In this document: positions 43,228 through 52,360 of the stretch, one piece after another
Layout of the letters: each line of letters starts with the position of its first letter
Numbering within the stretch: position 1 is the first letter of the stretch
Source of the DNA: CAZPKH01 sp964407165
GTDB taxonomy: Bacteria; Bacteroidota; Bacteroidia; Bacteroidales; Muribaculaceae
Assembly: GCA_964407165.1 (NCBI GenBank)
Contig: CAYOUJ010000004.1
Location: 16,257 to 80,256 of the forward strand
Direction of reading: 5' to 3'
Length of the DNA stretch: 64,000 bases
The notes under the pieces: generated by a model
Told to the model about the DNA's origin: nothing
Seen by the model: the letters and a program-made list of their open reading frames with translations, nothing else
Database searches by the model: none
Position numbers and translations under genes: made by a program

Positions 43228-44030
43228 TGGACAAAGAGAACCCCGAATTACAAATACCAACTCCCGAATCCCAACCCCAGGGTCCGATGGTGCTACGCAC
43301 CGACAACCTGGTCAAGAAATACGGCAAGCGCACCGTGGCCAACCATGTGTCCATCGAGGTGCGCCAGGGCGAGATAGTGGGCCTGCTGGGCCCAAACGGC
43401 GCCGGCAAGACCACCACGTTCTACATGACCACCGGCCTGATCACCCCTAACGAGGGGCGCATCTTCCTAAACGACATGGACATAACCAAATATCCTGTCT
43501 ACAAGCGGGCACAGAACGGCATCGGCTACCTGGCGCAGGAGGCCTCAGTGTTCCGAAAGATGACGGTTGAAAACAACATCCGTTCAGTCCTCGAGATGAC
43601 CTCCCTGACCAAGGCGGAGCAGAAAGACAAGCTCGAGAACCTCATCGAGGAGTTCAAGCTCCAGAAAGTGCGCAAGAACCTCGGCGACCGTCTCTCCGGC
43701 GGCGAGCGCCGACGTACGGAAATAGCGCGGTGCCTGGCCATCAGCCCCAAGTTCATCATGCTAGACGAGCCCTTCGCCGGCGTCGACCCAAAGGCCGTGG
43801 AAGACATCCAGAAGATAGTCTACTCACTGAAGTCCAAAAACATAGGCATACTCATCACCGACCACAACGCCCCCGAGACCCTCTCGATCACCGACCGCGC
43901 ATACCTCCTCTTCGAGGGCAAGATACTCTTCCAGGGCACCTCCGAGGAGCTTGCCGTCAATCCCATCGTCAAGGACAAGTACCTCGGCCACGGCTTCGTC
44001 TTCCGCCGCAAAGACTTCACCCAAATTTAA
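43227..44030 (+). CDS. lptB: LPS export ABC transporter ATP-binding protein
   Basis: A 267-residue ATPase powering LPS transport to the outer membrane with LptFG. Walker A is LGPNGAGKTTTFYMTTGL, the signature is RLSGGERRRTEIARCLAI, and Walker B is FIMLDEPFAGVDPKAVEDI; the D-loop and the LptB-type stretch YLAQEASVFRKMTVENNI are typical. About 20 residues precede the domain. The start ATG overlaps the udk stop. Confidence 0.95.
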   Translation: MDKENPELQIPTPESQPQGPMVLRTDNLVKKYGKRTVANHVSIEVRQGEIVGLLGPNGAGKTTTFYMTTGLITPNEGRIFLNDMDITKYPVYKRAQNGIGYLAQEASVFRKMTVENNIRSVLEMTSLTKAEQKDKLENLIEEFKLQKVRKNLGDRLSGGERRRTEIARCLAISPKFIMLDEPFAGVDPKAVEDIQKIVYSLKSKNIGILITDHNAPETLSITDRAYLLFEGKILFQGTSEELAVNPIVKDKYLGHGFVFRRKDFTQI

Positions 44031-44032
44031 AA

Positions 44033-44296
44033 ATGCTGATGGAAAGAGAGATAGTATATAACACCCAAGGCACGTGCAGCCGGCAGATAATCATCGGGCT
44101 GGACGACCGCGACGTGGTGACGCGCGTGCAGTTCGTCGGCGGATGCATGGGCAACACTCAGGGGGTGGCCAGCCTCGCCAAGGGCATGACCGCGCAGGAG
44201 GTGATCAGCCGTCTCGAAGGCATAATGTGCGGTAGCAAGGGCACCTCATGCCCCGACCAACTCGCCCGCGCACTCCGAGCCGAAATCTCCAAGTAA
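44033..44296 (+). CDS. TSCPD domain protein (TIGR03905-like)
   Basis: An 87-residue protein with the words GTCSRQIIIGLDDRDVVTRV, GGCMGNTQGVASLAKGM and GTSCPDQLARAL. Cysteines (GGCMGN, IMCGSKGTSCPD) may bind metal. The TSCPD domain also occurs at the end of ribonucleotide reductases; the role of the stand-alone form is not established. It follows lptB by 2 bp. ATG 44033 or 44039 may be used. Confidence 0.82.
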   Translation: MLMEREIVYNTQGTCSRQIIIGLDDRDVVTRVQFVGGCMGNTQGVASLAKGMTAQEVISRLEGIMCGSKGTSCPDQLARALRAEISK

Positions 44297-44319
44297 TCAA
44301 TAGCCGACAGCCCACCGCC

Positions 44320-44338
44320 GGGGCGATTTCATCGCCCC
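44320..44338. terminator. GGGGCGAT hairpin
   Basis: GGGGCGAT (44320-44327) pairs with ATCGCCCC (44331-44338) around a TTC loop, after the TSCPD stop. It lacks a T tail, so its terminator role is tentative. Confidence 0.45.
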
Positions 44339-44358
44339 AAAACAAACGGCCCTCGCGA

Positions 44359-44380
44359 CGTGTTATACTTTTGTAACACG
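44359..44380 (+). promoter_or_regulatory. ndh promoter inside a palindrome
   Basis: CGTGTTA (44359-44365) and TAACACG (44374-44380) form a perfect inverted repeat whose 8-bp centre is exactly the -7 box TACTTTTG (44366-44373). A protein binding the palindrome would block transcription of ndh. Confidence 0.65.
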
Positions 44381-44394
44381 TAAAACTATTGATT

Positions 44395-45693
44395 ATGACC
44401 TCCAATGATGTAAGGCGAGAGCGCATCGTGATAGTCGGCGGCGGTTTCGCCGGACTTAACCTCGTCAAGCACCTCGACAAAAAGAAGTTTGAAGTGGTGC
44501 TCGTCGACCGAAATAACTTCCACTCCTTCCCTCCCCTATTCTACCAGCTGGCCTCGTCAGGCGTCGACGCCGGCAGCATCTCGTTCCCCTTCCGCCGCGA
44601 GCTCCGCAAATATAAGAAGCAGGGCGTCAGATTCCACATGGGCGTGGCCCAGAGCGTCAACACCTCCACCAAAGTGCTCACCACCGACTGCGAGCAGATA
44701 CCTTACGACCGGCTCATCATAGCCGCCGGCACAACAAACAACTTCTTCGGCAACTCGGAAATAGAGCGCCGCGTCTACACCATCAAGAGCACGTCGGAGG
44801 CCATCCGATGCCGCAACGAGATACTCGACCGCATGGAGCGCGCGGCCACATGCCACGACCGCGAGCAACGACGCCGCCTGCTCAGCTTCGTCGTCATCGG
44901 CGGTGGACCCACGGGGGTGGAGGTCGCCGGCGCCATCGGCGAGATGAAGCGCTACATCATGCCGCGCGAATATCCCGACATACCACCCGAAGAGCTTCAG
45001 ATCACCATTGTCGAGGGCGCCGACACGCTGCTCCAGGCCATGAGCGAACGCTCGCAGCAGCAGGCCGCCATCTATCTCGGCTCGCTGATGGTGAACGTGC
45101 GCACCGGGGAGTTCATGAAGAGCTACACCGACGACGGCCTCATCACCTTCAACGACGGCACCACCATGCAGGCAGGCATGGTCATCTGGACTGCCGGCAT
45201 CACGGGCGTGAGCATCACCTTCGAGGGCTCCTCCGCTCCGACCATGGGCCCCGGCAACCGGCTCGTGGTCGATGAATACAACCGTGTCGACGGCCTCTCG
45301 GACGTCTACGCCGTCGGCGACATCTGCATTCACACCGACACGACTCACCCGCGCGGATGCCCGCAGCTGGCCCAGGTGGCCATCCAGCAGGCGCGCCTGC
45401 TCGCCCGTCAGCTCAACCGCGGCGAGTTCACCACCCCATTCGTCTACAAAGACAAGGGCACCATGGCCACCATCGGACGCAACCGCGCCGTGGTCGACCT
45501 CCCACACATGCACATCTTCGGACGTCCCGCCTGGTTCATCTGGATGTTCATCCACCTCATCAGCATCCTCGGCATGCGCAACAAGCTCACCGTGCTCATC
45601 AACTGGGTCTGGGCCTACTTCACCTACGCCACCTCACTGCGGCTCATCATACTGCCCCCGCGCTTCCCCGTGCGACACCGCTGGGGCAACTGA
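44395..45693 (+). CDS. ndh: type II NADH:quinone oxidoreductase (NDH-2)
   Basis: A 432-residue non-proton-pumping NADH dehydrogenase reducing menaquinone. The FAD Rossmann motif is IVIVGGGFAGLNLVKHL (residues 11-27) and the NADH Rossmann motif is FVVIGGGPTGVEVAGAI (about 164-180). VYAVGDICI and the C-terminal membrane-associating helix (AWFIWMFIHLISILGM, about 380-395) follow. ATG 44395 is chosen because TTG 44389 lies too close to the -7 box. A palindrome over its promoter suggests dedicated repression, perhaps redox- or NADH-linked. Confidence 0.93.
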   Translation: MTSNDVRRERIVIVGGGFAGLNLVKHLDKKKFEVVLVDRNNFHSFPPLFYQLASSGVDAGSISFPFRRELRKYKKQGVRFHMGVAQSVNTSTKVLTTDCEQIPYDRLIIAAGTTNNFFGNSEIERRVYTIKSTSEAIRCRNEILDRMERAATCHDREQRRRLLSFVVIGGGPTGVEVAGAIGEMKRYIMPREYPDIPPEELQITIVEGADTLLQAMSERSQQQAAIYLGSLMVNVRTGEFMKSYTDDGLITFNDGTTMQAGMVIWTAGITGVSITFEGSSAPTMGPGNRLVVDEYNRVDGLSDVYAVGDICIHTDTTHPRGCPQLAQVAIQQARLLARQLNRGEFTTPFVYKDKGTMATIGRNRAVVDLPHMHIFGRPAWFIWMFIHLISILGMRNKLTVLINWVWAYFTYATSLRLIILPPRFPVRHRWGN

Positions 45694-45704
45694 CCATGCT
45701 GCAC

Positions 45705-45735
45705 TTGCGTATGTGCGGTTTTTTTCGTACCTTTG
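45705..45735 (+). promoter_or_regulatory. uvrA promoter
   Basis: TTG (45705-45707), 20 bp, TACCTTTG (45728-45735). The ATG of uvrA follows 22 bp later. Confidence 0.6.
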
Positions 45736-45757
45736 CGGGTTATTTCACCAACCGCAA

Positions 45758-48700
45758 ATGAACGAACAAACCGCAATACCTCAATCCTCTGCTATTCAAG
45801 TAAAAAACGCCCGCGTCAACAACCTCAAGGGGGTTGACGTGACCATCCCCCGGGGCCGTTTTGTCGTCGTCACCGGCGTCAGCGGCTCCGGCAAGTCGTC
45901 GCTTGCCTTCGACACGCTGTACGCCGAGGGCCAGCGACGCTATGTAGAGAGCCTGAGCTCTTACGCCCGCCAGTTCATGGGCAAGATGCACAAGCCCGAG
46001 GTCGACTTCATCCGCGGCCTCCCCCCCGCCATCGCCATCGAGCAGAAGGTCACCACCCGCAATCCCCGGAGCACCGTCGGCACCGCCACCGAGATATACG
46101 ACTATATGCGCCTGCTCTTCAGTCGCATAGGCCACACCATCTCACCCGTCAGCGGCACCGAGGTGCGCCGCCACAACGTCGAGGATGTCATCCGCAAGGC
46201 CCTCGAATACCCCGACGGAACACGCATAGCCATCGCCGCACCCGTTGTCATCCCCGAGGGACGCTCCTTCGCCACGCAGCTCGAGGTCTACCGCTCCAAC
46301 GGCTACACCCGCCTGATGAAAGCCCCCCCCATCCCCCCCCTAAAGGGGGGGGCTACCGAGCCCACAGAGGCTTCCTCCAACACTTATCACTTGGTGTCCC
46401 CCTCCTTTAGGGGGGGGACAGGGGGAGCCGGCGACTTCATCAATATCAACCAGCTCCTCTCCGGCACCACAGACGCCATCGAGGCCATGCGCCCCGAGGA
46501 CTGTCTGCTGCTCATCGACCGCCTCGCTGTCACGCACGAGGGTGACGAGCTGTCGCGCCTCGCCGAGTCTGCCGAAGCCGCCTTCTTCGAGGGCCACGAC
46601 ACCCTCACCCTCGCCGTGTGGGCAGCTAAGGAGCGGGGCGGCGCCCTGGCGCCCCGCATCCCCACCGTGAACGGCAACGTCACCGACATCTCTGCCACAG
46701 CGGGCCGCGAGGACGCCGCCCCGCTCCCCTCTATCTTTGAGTTCTCCCGCCGATTCGAGTCCGACGGTATGACTTTTACCGAGCCGACCGAGCAGAGTTT
46801 CAACTTCAACAACCCCATCGGCGCATGCCCCCGCTGCGAGGGTTTCGGCAAAGTGCTCGGCATCGACGAGCGCCTCGTCGTGCCCAACCAGTCGCTCAGC
46901 GTCTACGACGACGCCGTGGTGTGCTGGCGCGGCGAGAAGATGAGCCAGTGGAAACGCGACCTCATACGCGTGGCCGCGCGCAACAACTTCCCCATTCACC
47001 GACCTTACCGCGAGCTGACGCAGGCGCAGAAAGACTTCCTGTGGCACGGCAACGCCTCGTTCGAGGGCATCGACGGATTTTTCCGCATGGTCGAGAGCAA
47101 CCAGTACAAGATACAATACCGCGTCATGCTCGCCCACTACCGGGGCAAGACGCTCTGCCCCGTGTGCCACGGCTCGCGCCTGCGCCCGGAGGCTGAGTAT
47201 GTGAAAGTTGGCGGCAGCAGCATCACCGAGCTGGTGCAGATGCCCGTCAGCCGCCTCCAGAAGTTCTTCGACACCCTCCCGCTCACCGCCGACGAGGAGG
47301 TGATAGCCGCGCGCCTGCTCAAGGAACTGCGCCAGCGCATCGGATTCCTGCTCGACGTCGGACTCGGCTACCTCACCCTCGACCGCCTTGCCAACACCCT
47401 CTCCGGCGGCGAAAGCCAGCGCATCAACCTAGCCACCTCGCTGGGCAGCAGCCTCGTAGGCTCGCTGTACATACTCGACGAGCCCTCCATCGGCCTCCAC
47501 CCGCGCGACACCGCGCGCCTCATCGGCGTGCTCAAACGCCTGCGCGACCTGGGCAACACCGTCGTCGTCGTCGAGCACGACGAGGAGATCATGCGCGCCG
47601 CCGACTATATAATAGATGTGGGTCCCGACGCCGGGCGCCTCGGCGGCCAAATCGTCTACCAAGGGCCCCTAAAGGAGATAGACAAAGCAAATAATTCATA
47701 TACTGCAGATTATTTGACAGGTAAAAGAAGTGTCGATATACCCAAGCGTCGCCGCCGCTCCAACAGCTACATCGAAGTAGTCGGCGCCACCGAGCACAAT
47801 CTCAAGGACATAACCGTCCGCTTCCCCCTCGGCGTCATGACCGTGGTGACGGGCGTCAGCGGCTCCGGCAAGTCCACCCTCGTCCGCGACATACTCTACC
47901 GCGCACTCATCCGGCGCCTCGGAGAGCCGTGCGACGCCCCCGGCGAGCACGGCTCCATCGGCGGCGACGTCGACGCCGTCAAGGCCGTCGAATTCGTCGA
48001 CCAAAACCCTATCGGCCGCTCGACGCGCTCCAATCCCGCCACTTACCTCAAGGCCTACGACGAGATACGCCGCCTCTTCGCCGACCTCCAGGGCGCCAGG
48101 CAGATGGGTTTCACACCCGCCTACTTCTCGTTCAATGCCGACGGCGGCCGTTGCCCCGAGTGCAAGGGCGAGGGCTCCATCACCATCGAGATGCAGTTCA
48201 TGGCCGACATCACCATCCCCTGCGAGAGCTGCCACGGACGCCGTTTCAAGCCCGACGTGCTCGCCATCAAATACCGCGACAAGAGCATCGACGAAGTGCT
48301 CGACATGACAGTCAACCAGGCCATTGAGTTCTTCGGCGAGGCCGACGGGGGCACCGAGCGGCGCATAGTCAGCCGCCTGCAGCCCCTGCAGGACGTGGGC
48401 CTCGGATACATCAAGCTCGGCCAGAGCAGCGCCACCCTCTCCGGCGGCGAGAACCAGCGCGTCAAGCTCGCCTACTTCCTGGCGCAGGAGGCCAAGGGCT
48501 GCGCCACCATGTTCATCTTCGACGAGCCCACAACCGGACTCCACACCCACGACGTGGCCCGGCTGCTCGACTCCTTCAACCGCCTCATAGCCCGCGGGCA
48601 CACCATTGTCATCATCGAGCACAACATGCATGTGATCAGCGCTGCCGACCACGTCATAGACCTCGGTCCCGAGGGTGGAGACGCCGGCGGCTCGCTAGTA

Positions 48701-48781
48701 GCCGAGGGCACCCCCGAGCAGATTGCCGCCTGTAGCGCCTCTCACACCGGCGCCGCCCTGCGCCCCTTGCTCGGAAATTAA
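45758..48781 (+). CDS. uvrA: excinuclease ABC subunit A with in-frame repeat insertions
   Basis: UvrA recognises damaged DNA in nucleotide excision repair. The 1007-residue protein keeps both ABC modules: Walker A GVSGSGKSSLAFD and GVSGSGKSTLVRD, signatures LSGGESQRINLATSLG and LSGGENQRVKLAYFL, and zinc modules (CPRCEGFGKV with CPVCHGSRL; CPECKGEGSI with CESCHGRRF). It is longer than usual because of inserted palindromes: two family B units (46322-46429) and two family A units (46630-46656, 46701-46727), all in the N-terminal half and in frame. ATG 45758 begins the recognised N-terminus (VKNARVNNLKGVDV). Confidence 0.96.
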   Translation: MNEQTAIPQSSAIQVKNARVNNLKGVDVTIPRGRFVVVTGVSGSGKSSLAFDTLYAEGQRRYVESLSSYARQFMGKMHKPEVDFIRGLPPAIAIEQKVTTRNPRSTVGTATEIYDYMRLLFSRIGHTISPVSGTEVRRHNVEDVIRKALEYPDGTRIAIAAPVVIPEGRSFATQLEVYRSNGYTRLMKAPPIPPLKGGATEPTEASSNTYHLVSPSFRGGTGGAGDFININQLLSGTTDAIEAMRPEDCLLLIDRLAVTHEGDELSRLAESAEAAFFEGHDTLTLAVWAAKERGGALAPRIPTVNGNVTDISATAGREDAAPLPSIFEFSRRFESDGMTFTEPTEQSFNFNNPIGACPRCEGFGKVLGIDERLVVPNQSLSVYDDAVVCWRGEKMSQWKRDLIRVAARNNFPIHRPYRELTQAQKDFLWHGNASFEGIDGFFRMVESNQYKIQYRVMLAHYRGKTLCPVCHGSRLRPEAEYVKVGGSSITELVQMPVSRLQKFFDTLPLTADEEVIAARLLKELRQRIGFLLDVGLGYLTLDRLANTLSGGESQRINLATSLGSSLVGSLYILDEPSIGLHPRDTARLIGVLKRLRDLGNTVVVVEHDEEIMRAADYIIDVGPDAGRLGGQIVYQGPLKEIDKANNSYTADYLTGKRSVDIPKRRRRSNSYIEVVGATEHNLKDITVRFPLGVMTVVTGVSGSGKSTLVRDILYRALIRRLGEPCDAPGEHGSIGGDVDAVKAVEFVDQNPIGRSTRSNPATYLKAYDEIRRLFADLQGARQMGFTPAYFSFNADGGRCPECKGEGSITIEMQFMADITIPCESCHGRRFKPDVLAIKYRDKSIDEVLDMTVNQAIEFFGEADGGTERRIVSRLQPLQDVGLGYIKLGQSSATLSGGENQRVKLAYFLAQEAKGCATMFIFDEPTTGLHTHDVARLLDSFNRLIARGHTIVIIEHNMHVISAADHVIDLGPEGGDAGGSLVAEGTPEQIAACSASHTGAALRPLLGN
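46322..46429 (+). repeat. two inverted family B palindromes in uvrA
   Basis: Units at 46322-46353 (C-run, TAAA, G-run; peptide PPIPPLKGGA) and 46396-46429 (reverse orientation; peptide SPSFRGGTGGAG) face each other and enclose about 42 bp. Both are translated in frame. Confidence 0.85.
46630..46656 (+). repeat. family A in-frame palindrome in uvrA, unit 1
   Basis: Reads ERGGALAPR; one substitution from the consensus. Confidence 0.85.
46701..46727 (+). repeat. family A in-frame palindrome in uvrA, unit 2 (reverse)
   Basis: Opposite orientation, reads AGREDAAPLPS; two substitutions from consensus. With unit 1 it forms an inverted pair, like the family B pair in the same gene. Confidence 0.75.
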
Positions 48782-48783
48782 CG

Positions 48784-48819
48784 TGTGCATTGTGCATTGG
48801 AGATTTTTTCGTAACTTTG
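48784..48819 (+). promoter_or_regulatory. ftsY promoter with GTGCATTGTGCATT module
   Basis: TAACTTTG (48812-48819) is preceded at 19 bp by a TTG (48790-48792) within GTGCATTGTGCATT, the same arrangement as the ssrA promoter. Confidence 0.65.
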
Positions 48820-48845
48820 CACCCCGAAACTACAGACCACTACTC

Positions 48846-49811
48846 ATGGGATTTTTTAGCAAATTCTTTAATAAAGAGAAGAAAGAAACCCTCGACAAGG
48901 GCCTCGAGCGCACCAAAAAGGGCGTCCTCGACCGCATAAAGCATGCAGTAGCCGGCAAAAGCCGCGTCGACGACGACGTGCTCGACAACCTTGAAGAGGC
49001 ATTCATAACCTCCGACGTAGGCCTCGACACCACCCTGCGCATCATCGACCGCATACAGAAGCGAGTCGCCCGCGACAAGTACGTAGGCACCGACGAGCTC
49101 AACGCACTGCTGGTCGAGGAGATCAGCGACATGCTCACCGACAGTGCCGCGACCCAGGAGGCCCTGCCAGACTTCACCCTCCCCGAGGGCGCCGAGCGCC
49201 CGCACGTAATAATGGTGGTCGGCGTCAACGGCGTCGGCAAGACCACCACCATCGGCAAGCTGGCCTCGCAGTTCAAGGCCGCCGGAAACCAGGTGGTGGT
49301 CGGCGCCGCCGACACCTTCCGCGCCGCCGCCACCGAGCAGCTCGAGGAGTGGGCGCGCCGCGCCGACGTGCCCATCATCAAGCAGCAGCAGGGCGCCGAC
49401 CCCGCCTCCGTCGCCTTCGACACCCTCCAGTATGCCACTGCCAAGGGCGCCGACGTGGTGCTCATCGACACAGCCGGACGCCTCCACAACAAGAAGGCGC
49501 TCATGGACGAGCTCTCCAAGATCAAGCGCGTCATGCAGAAGGTGGTCCCCGGCGCCCCCCACGAGGTGCTCCTCGTGCTCGACGGCTCTACCGGCCAGAA
49601 CGCCTTCGAGCAGGCCAAGCAGTTTGTCGCCGCCACCGACGTCAACGCCCTGGCCATCACCAAGCTCGACGGCACCGCCAAGGGCGGCGTGGTCATCGGC
49701 ATCAGCGAGCAGTTCAGCATACCCGTCAAATACATAGGCCTCGGCGAGGGCATCAACGACCTCCAGGTCTTCCACAAGCAGGAGTTCGTACAAAGCCTCT
49801 TCGGCATTTAA
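48846..49811 (+). CDS. ftsY: signal recognition particle receptor FtsY
   Basis: A 321-residue SRP-receptor GTPase that docks ribosomes at the membrane. It lacks the long acidic A domain and starts with a short basic helix (MGFFSKFFNKEKKETLDKG). The NG domain has G1 GVNGVGKTTTIGKLA, the DTFRAAATEQL insertion-box start, G3 DTAGR, and G4 TKLDGTAKGG. The first ATG after the promoter is used. It is followed by an ATCGAT repeat and rimO. Confidence 0.96.
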   Translation: MGFFSKFFNKEKKETLDKGLERTKKGVLDRIKHAVAGKSRVDDDVLDNLEEAFITSDVGLDTTLRIIDRIQKRVARDKYVGTDELNALLVEEISDMLTDSAATQEALPDFTLPEGAERPHVIMVVGVNGVGKTTTIGKLASQFKAAGNQVVVGAADTFRAAATEQLEEWARRADVPIIKQQQGADPASVAFDTLQYATAKGADVVLIDTAGRLHNKKALMDELSKIKRVMQKVVPGAPHEVLLVLDGSTGQNAFEQAKQFVAATDVNALAITKLDGTAKGGVVIGISEQFSIPVKYIGLGEGINDLQVFHKQEFVQSLFGI

Positions 49812-49812
49812 A

Positions 49813-49862
49813 ATCGATAATAGTCGATAATCATCGATGGCCATCGACAGACTATCGATTTC
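49813..49862. repeat. ATCGAT-rich repeat between ftsY and rimO (family G)
   Basis: Several TCGATAATAGTCGATAATC-like words form an imperfect hairpin; closely related strips lie at 13183, 15363 and 40899. Confidence 0.6.
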
Positions 49863-49871
49863 CTAAAAAAC

Positions 49872-51227
49872 ATGCAGCGCGTAGCAGTATTCACCCTCGG
49901 GTGCTCTAAAAACCTCGTCGACAGCGAGCGGCTCCTCGGCGCCATCAAGGCGCTGGGCTACGAAGCCGTGCACGAGCCGCGCCGCCTGCGCCGCGGCGAC
50001 ATCGTCGTGGTCAACACCTGCGGGTTCATCGGCGACGCCAAGGAGGAGTCCATCAACGCCATCCTCCGCCTCGCCCGCGCGCGCCGCCGCGGCACCGTCA
50101 GCCGTCTGCACGTCATGGGCTGCCTGTCGCAGCGCTACGCCCGGGAGCTACCCCCCGAGATTCCCGAGGTCGACCGCTGGTGGGGCAAATTCGACTGGCC
50201 CGGCATAATAAAAGAGCTATCGGCCGCGACCACCGCTCCCGCGGCCCCCCCCCTTGGGGGGGAGTCGGGGGGGGGCCGCATGGTGACCACCCCCTCCCAC
50301 CACGCCTACCTCAAGATAGCCGAAGGGTGCAACCGATTCTGCGCCTTCTGCGCAATACCCATCATTACAGGCCGGTACACCTCGCTCCCCATCGACGAAA
50401 TACTCTCCGAGGCCCGCTCCCTCGCCGCACAAGGCGTCAAGGAGCTCAACGTCATCGCCCAGGACATCTCGGACTACGGCCACGACCTGGCAACCCCCCC
50501 CGCCCCCCCCCTAAAGGGTGGGGTCTCCAGTCCTCTGGCCATCTTGGTCGACCGCCTCGCCGACATCCCCGGCATCGAGCGCATACGCCTCCACTACGCA
50601 TACCCCACACGCTTCCCCATGGACGTGCTCGACGTCATGGCGCGCCGCCCCAACGTCTGCCGATACCTCGACATAGCCCTCCAGCACATCGCCGACCCCG
50701 TGCTCAAAAACATGCGCCGCCACATCACCGGCGACGAGACACGCCGTCTGCTCGACGAGATACGCCGCCGCGTCCCCGGCATACACATCCGCACCACCCT
50801 CATGGTCGGCTTCCCCGGCGAGGGCGACGGCGAGTTTGCCGAGCTGATGGACTTCGTGCGCTCTCAGCGCTTCGAGCGCATGGGCGCCTTCGCATACTGC
50901 GAGGAGGAGGGCACATACGCCGCGCGCCGCTTCGACGACTCCATCCCGCCGCAGGTCAAGCAGCAGCGCCTCGACGCGCTCATGGCCCTGCAGGAACAGA
51001 TATCCCTCGAGCTCCAGGAGCAGAAGGTCGGACAGACTCTCCCTGTCATCATCGACCGCGAGGAGGAGGACTACTACATCGGCCGCACTGAGTTCGACTC
51101 CCCCGAGGTGGACCCCGAGGTGCTCGTCGAAAAGACGCGCCGGCTCACCGTCGGCTCCATCGTCGACGTCACCGTCACCCGGGCCCTCCCCTTCGAGCTG
51201 ATAGCCTCCCCCGCGCCAACTCACTAA
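49872..51227 (+). CDS. rimO: ribosomal protein S12 methylthiotransferase RimO with repeat insertions
   Basis: A 451-residue radical-SAM enzyme adding a methylthio group to Asp of ribosomal protein S12. The N-terminal UPF0004 domain has LGCSKNLVDSE, NTCGF and MGCLSQRY cysteines. The radical-SAM cluster is CNRFCAFC (about residue 153). A C-terminal TRAM domain closes the protein (VIIDREEEDYYIGRTEFDSP). Two family B palindromes are inserted in frame: AAPPLGGESGGGR just before the SAM domain and PPAPPLKGGVSS within it. It lies 60 bp after ftsY. Confidence 0.95.
   Translation: MQRVAVFTLGCSKNLVDSERLLGAIKALGYEAVHEPRRLRRGDIVVVNTCGFIGDAKEESINAILRLARARRRGTVSRLHVMGCLSQRYARELPPEIPEVDRWWGKFDWPGIIKELSAATTAPAAPPLGGESGGGRMVTTPSHHAYLKIAEGCNRFCAFCAIPIITGRYTSLPIDEILSEARSLAAQGVKELNVIAQDISDYGHDLATPPAPPLKGGVSSPLAILVDRLADIPGIERIRLHYAYPTRFPMDVLDVMARRPNVCRYLDIALQHIADPVLKNMRRHITGDETRRLLDEIRRRVPGIHIRTTLMVGFPGEGDGEFAELMDFVRSQRFERMGAFAYCEEEGTYAARRFDDSIPPQVKQQRLDALMALQEQISLELQEQKVGQTLPVIIDREEEDYYIGRTEFDSPEVDPEVLVEKTRRLTVGSIVDVTVTRALPFELIASPAPTH
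50241..50279 (+). repeat. family B palindrome in rimO, unit 1
   Basis: C-run, TTGG, G-run, AGTC, G-run; encodes AAPPLGGESGGG in the inter-domain linker. Confidence 0.8.
50493..50525 (+). repeat. family B palindrome in rimO, unit 2
   Basis: C-runs followed by TAAAGGGTGGGG; encodes PPAPPLKGG within a loop of the SAM barrel. Confidence 0.8.
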
Positions 51228-51250
51228 AAACTAAAAACTAAAAACTATAA

Positions 51251-52360
51251 TTGCAATTATCTGAGACAACAAAGGCCATAAACCGGTGCGTGCAGCTCAA
51301 CGTGCCCTTCGCCGTCTTCGCCCTCCCCGGCGAGGAGGAGTACCACTTCCTGTGCTCACTCCCCGACGAGGCCGGCGAAAACGAGTTGTACACCGACGAC
51401 ACCTCGCGGCCATTCTTCGAGATCTCTTTCTTCTGCTCCGAAAACCCCTACCCCTTCGGTGTAAAGTCTGAGCTGACGGTCAGCGAGCTGCTCAGCCGCA
51501 GCGCCGTCATGCAGCCCCTCGACGCTCCCGACATACAGCCTGTCGACCGCTCCACCTCACGCACGCTCTACAATGCCCAGGTGGGACTCATAGTCAGCGA
51601 CCTCAAACGCCACCGCCGCGGCAAGGTAGCCCTCTCGCGAGTCATCGCCGGCACCTCCGACCGCACCGACATCGGCGCCATCGCCTCTGACTACTTCTCA
51701 ATGCACCCCGGCACCTTCCGCAACATCTACTTCACCCAGGAGTCGGGGCTGTGGATGGGCGCCACTCCCGAGGTGCTCCAGAGCTGCTGCACAGCCACCG
51801 GCGACTTCAACTGCATGTCGCTCGCCGGCACGCGCCGCCTCGCCGACGGCCCCTGGGACGCCAAAAACATCGAGGAGCAGGAATATGTCACCAACTACAT
51901 CATGGAGACACTCCGTGACAACCCACACGTCAGCGGCCTGCGGTGCACCGACCCGCATCCCTTGCAGTTCGGCGACATTGAGCACCTCTGCACCATGATC
52001 TACGGCAACTCGTCAGACCCTCTCGAGACCCGCGACATCATCAACCCCACACCCGCCGTCGGCGGCGTGCCACTGCAGTATGCCCTGCGCACCATCTACA
52101 CCACCGAAGCCCACTCGCGCAACTGCTACGCCGGTTACCTGTGCGTCAACCAGCCACGCGACCATATCAGCACCTTCGTCAACCTCCGCTGCGCTTTCCT
52201 CCAGCTGCAGGACGGCCGCCTCAAATACAACATCTACACCGGCAGCGGCCTCACCCGTCACTCCAACGCCGACGATGAGTGGGCCGAGACCACCGACAAG
52301 GCCGCATCGCTCCTCAAAGCCATCACCGGAAACCAACCAACCCCTAACGCCGAACAATGA
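51251..52360 (+). CDS. menF: isochorismate synthase
   Basis: A 369-residue chorismate-binding enzyme that makes isochorismate, the entry to menaquinone. Family blocks are visible: KVALSRVIAGTS, SGLWMGATPEVL, MSLAGTRRLADGPWDAKN, EEQEYVTNYI, NPTPAVGGVPLQYALR, and VNLRCAFLQ. The N-terminal half is short and diverged, as in Bacteroidetes. No ATG is available; the frame begins with TTG at 51251, within a 14-bp palindrome (51247-51260) and just after ACTAAAAACTAAAAACTATA repeats. Its stop overlaps the next gene by 4 bp. Confidence 0.9.
   Translation: MQLSETTKAINRCVQLNVPFAVFALPGEEEYHFLCSLPDEAGENELYTDDTSRPFFEISFFCSENPYPFGVKSELTVSELLSRSAVMQPLDAPDIQPVDRSTSRTLYNAQVGLIVSDLKRHRRGKVALSRVIAGTSDRTDIGAIASDYFSMHPGTFRNIYFTQESGLWMGATPEVLQSCCTATGDFNCMSLAGTRRLADGPWDAKNIEEQEYVTNYIMETLRDNPHVSGLRCTDPHPLQFGDIEHLCTMIYGNSSDPLETRDIINPTPAVGGVPLQYALRTIYTTEAHSRNCYAGYLCVNQPRDHISTFVNLRCAFLQLQDGRLKYNIYTGSGLTRHSNADDEWAETTDKAASLLKAITGNQPTPNAEQ

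Noticed and set aside
46322..46429. Reading the C/G runs in uvrA as a sequencing artefact that creates a frameshift
   Set aside because: The frame is kept through both units and similar units recur in frame in three other genes, so biological insertions are more likely; read support would still be useful.
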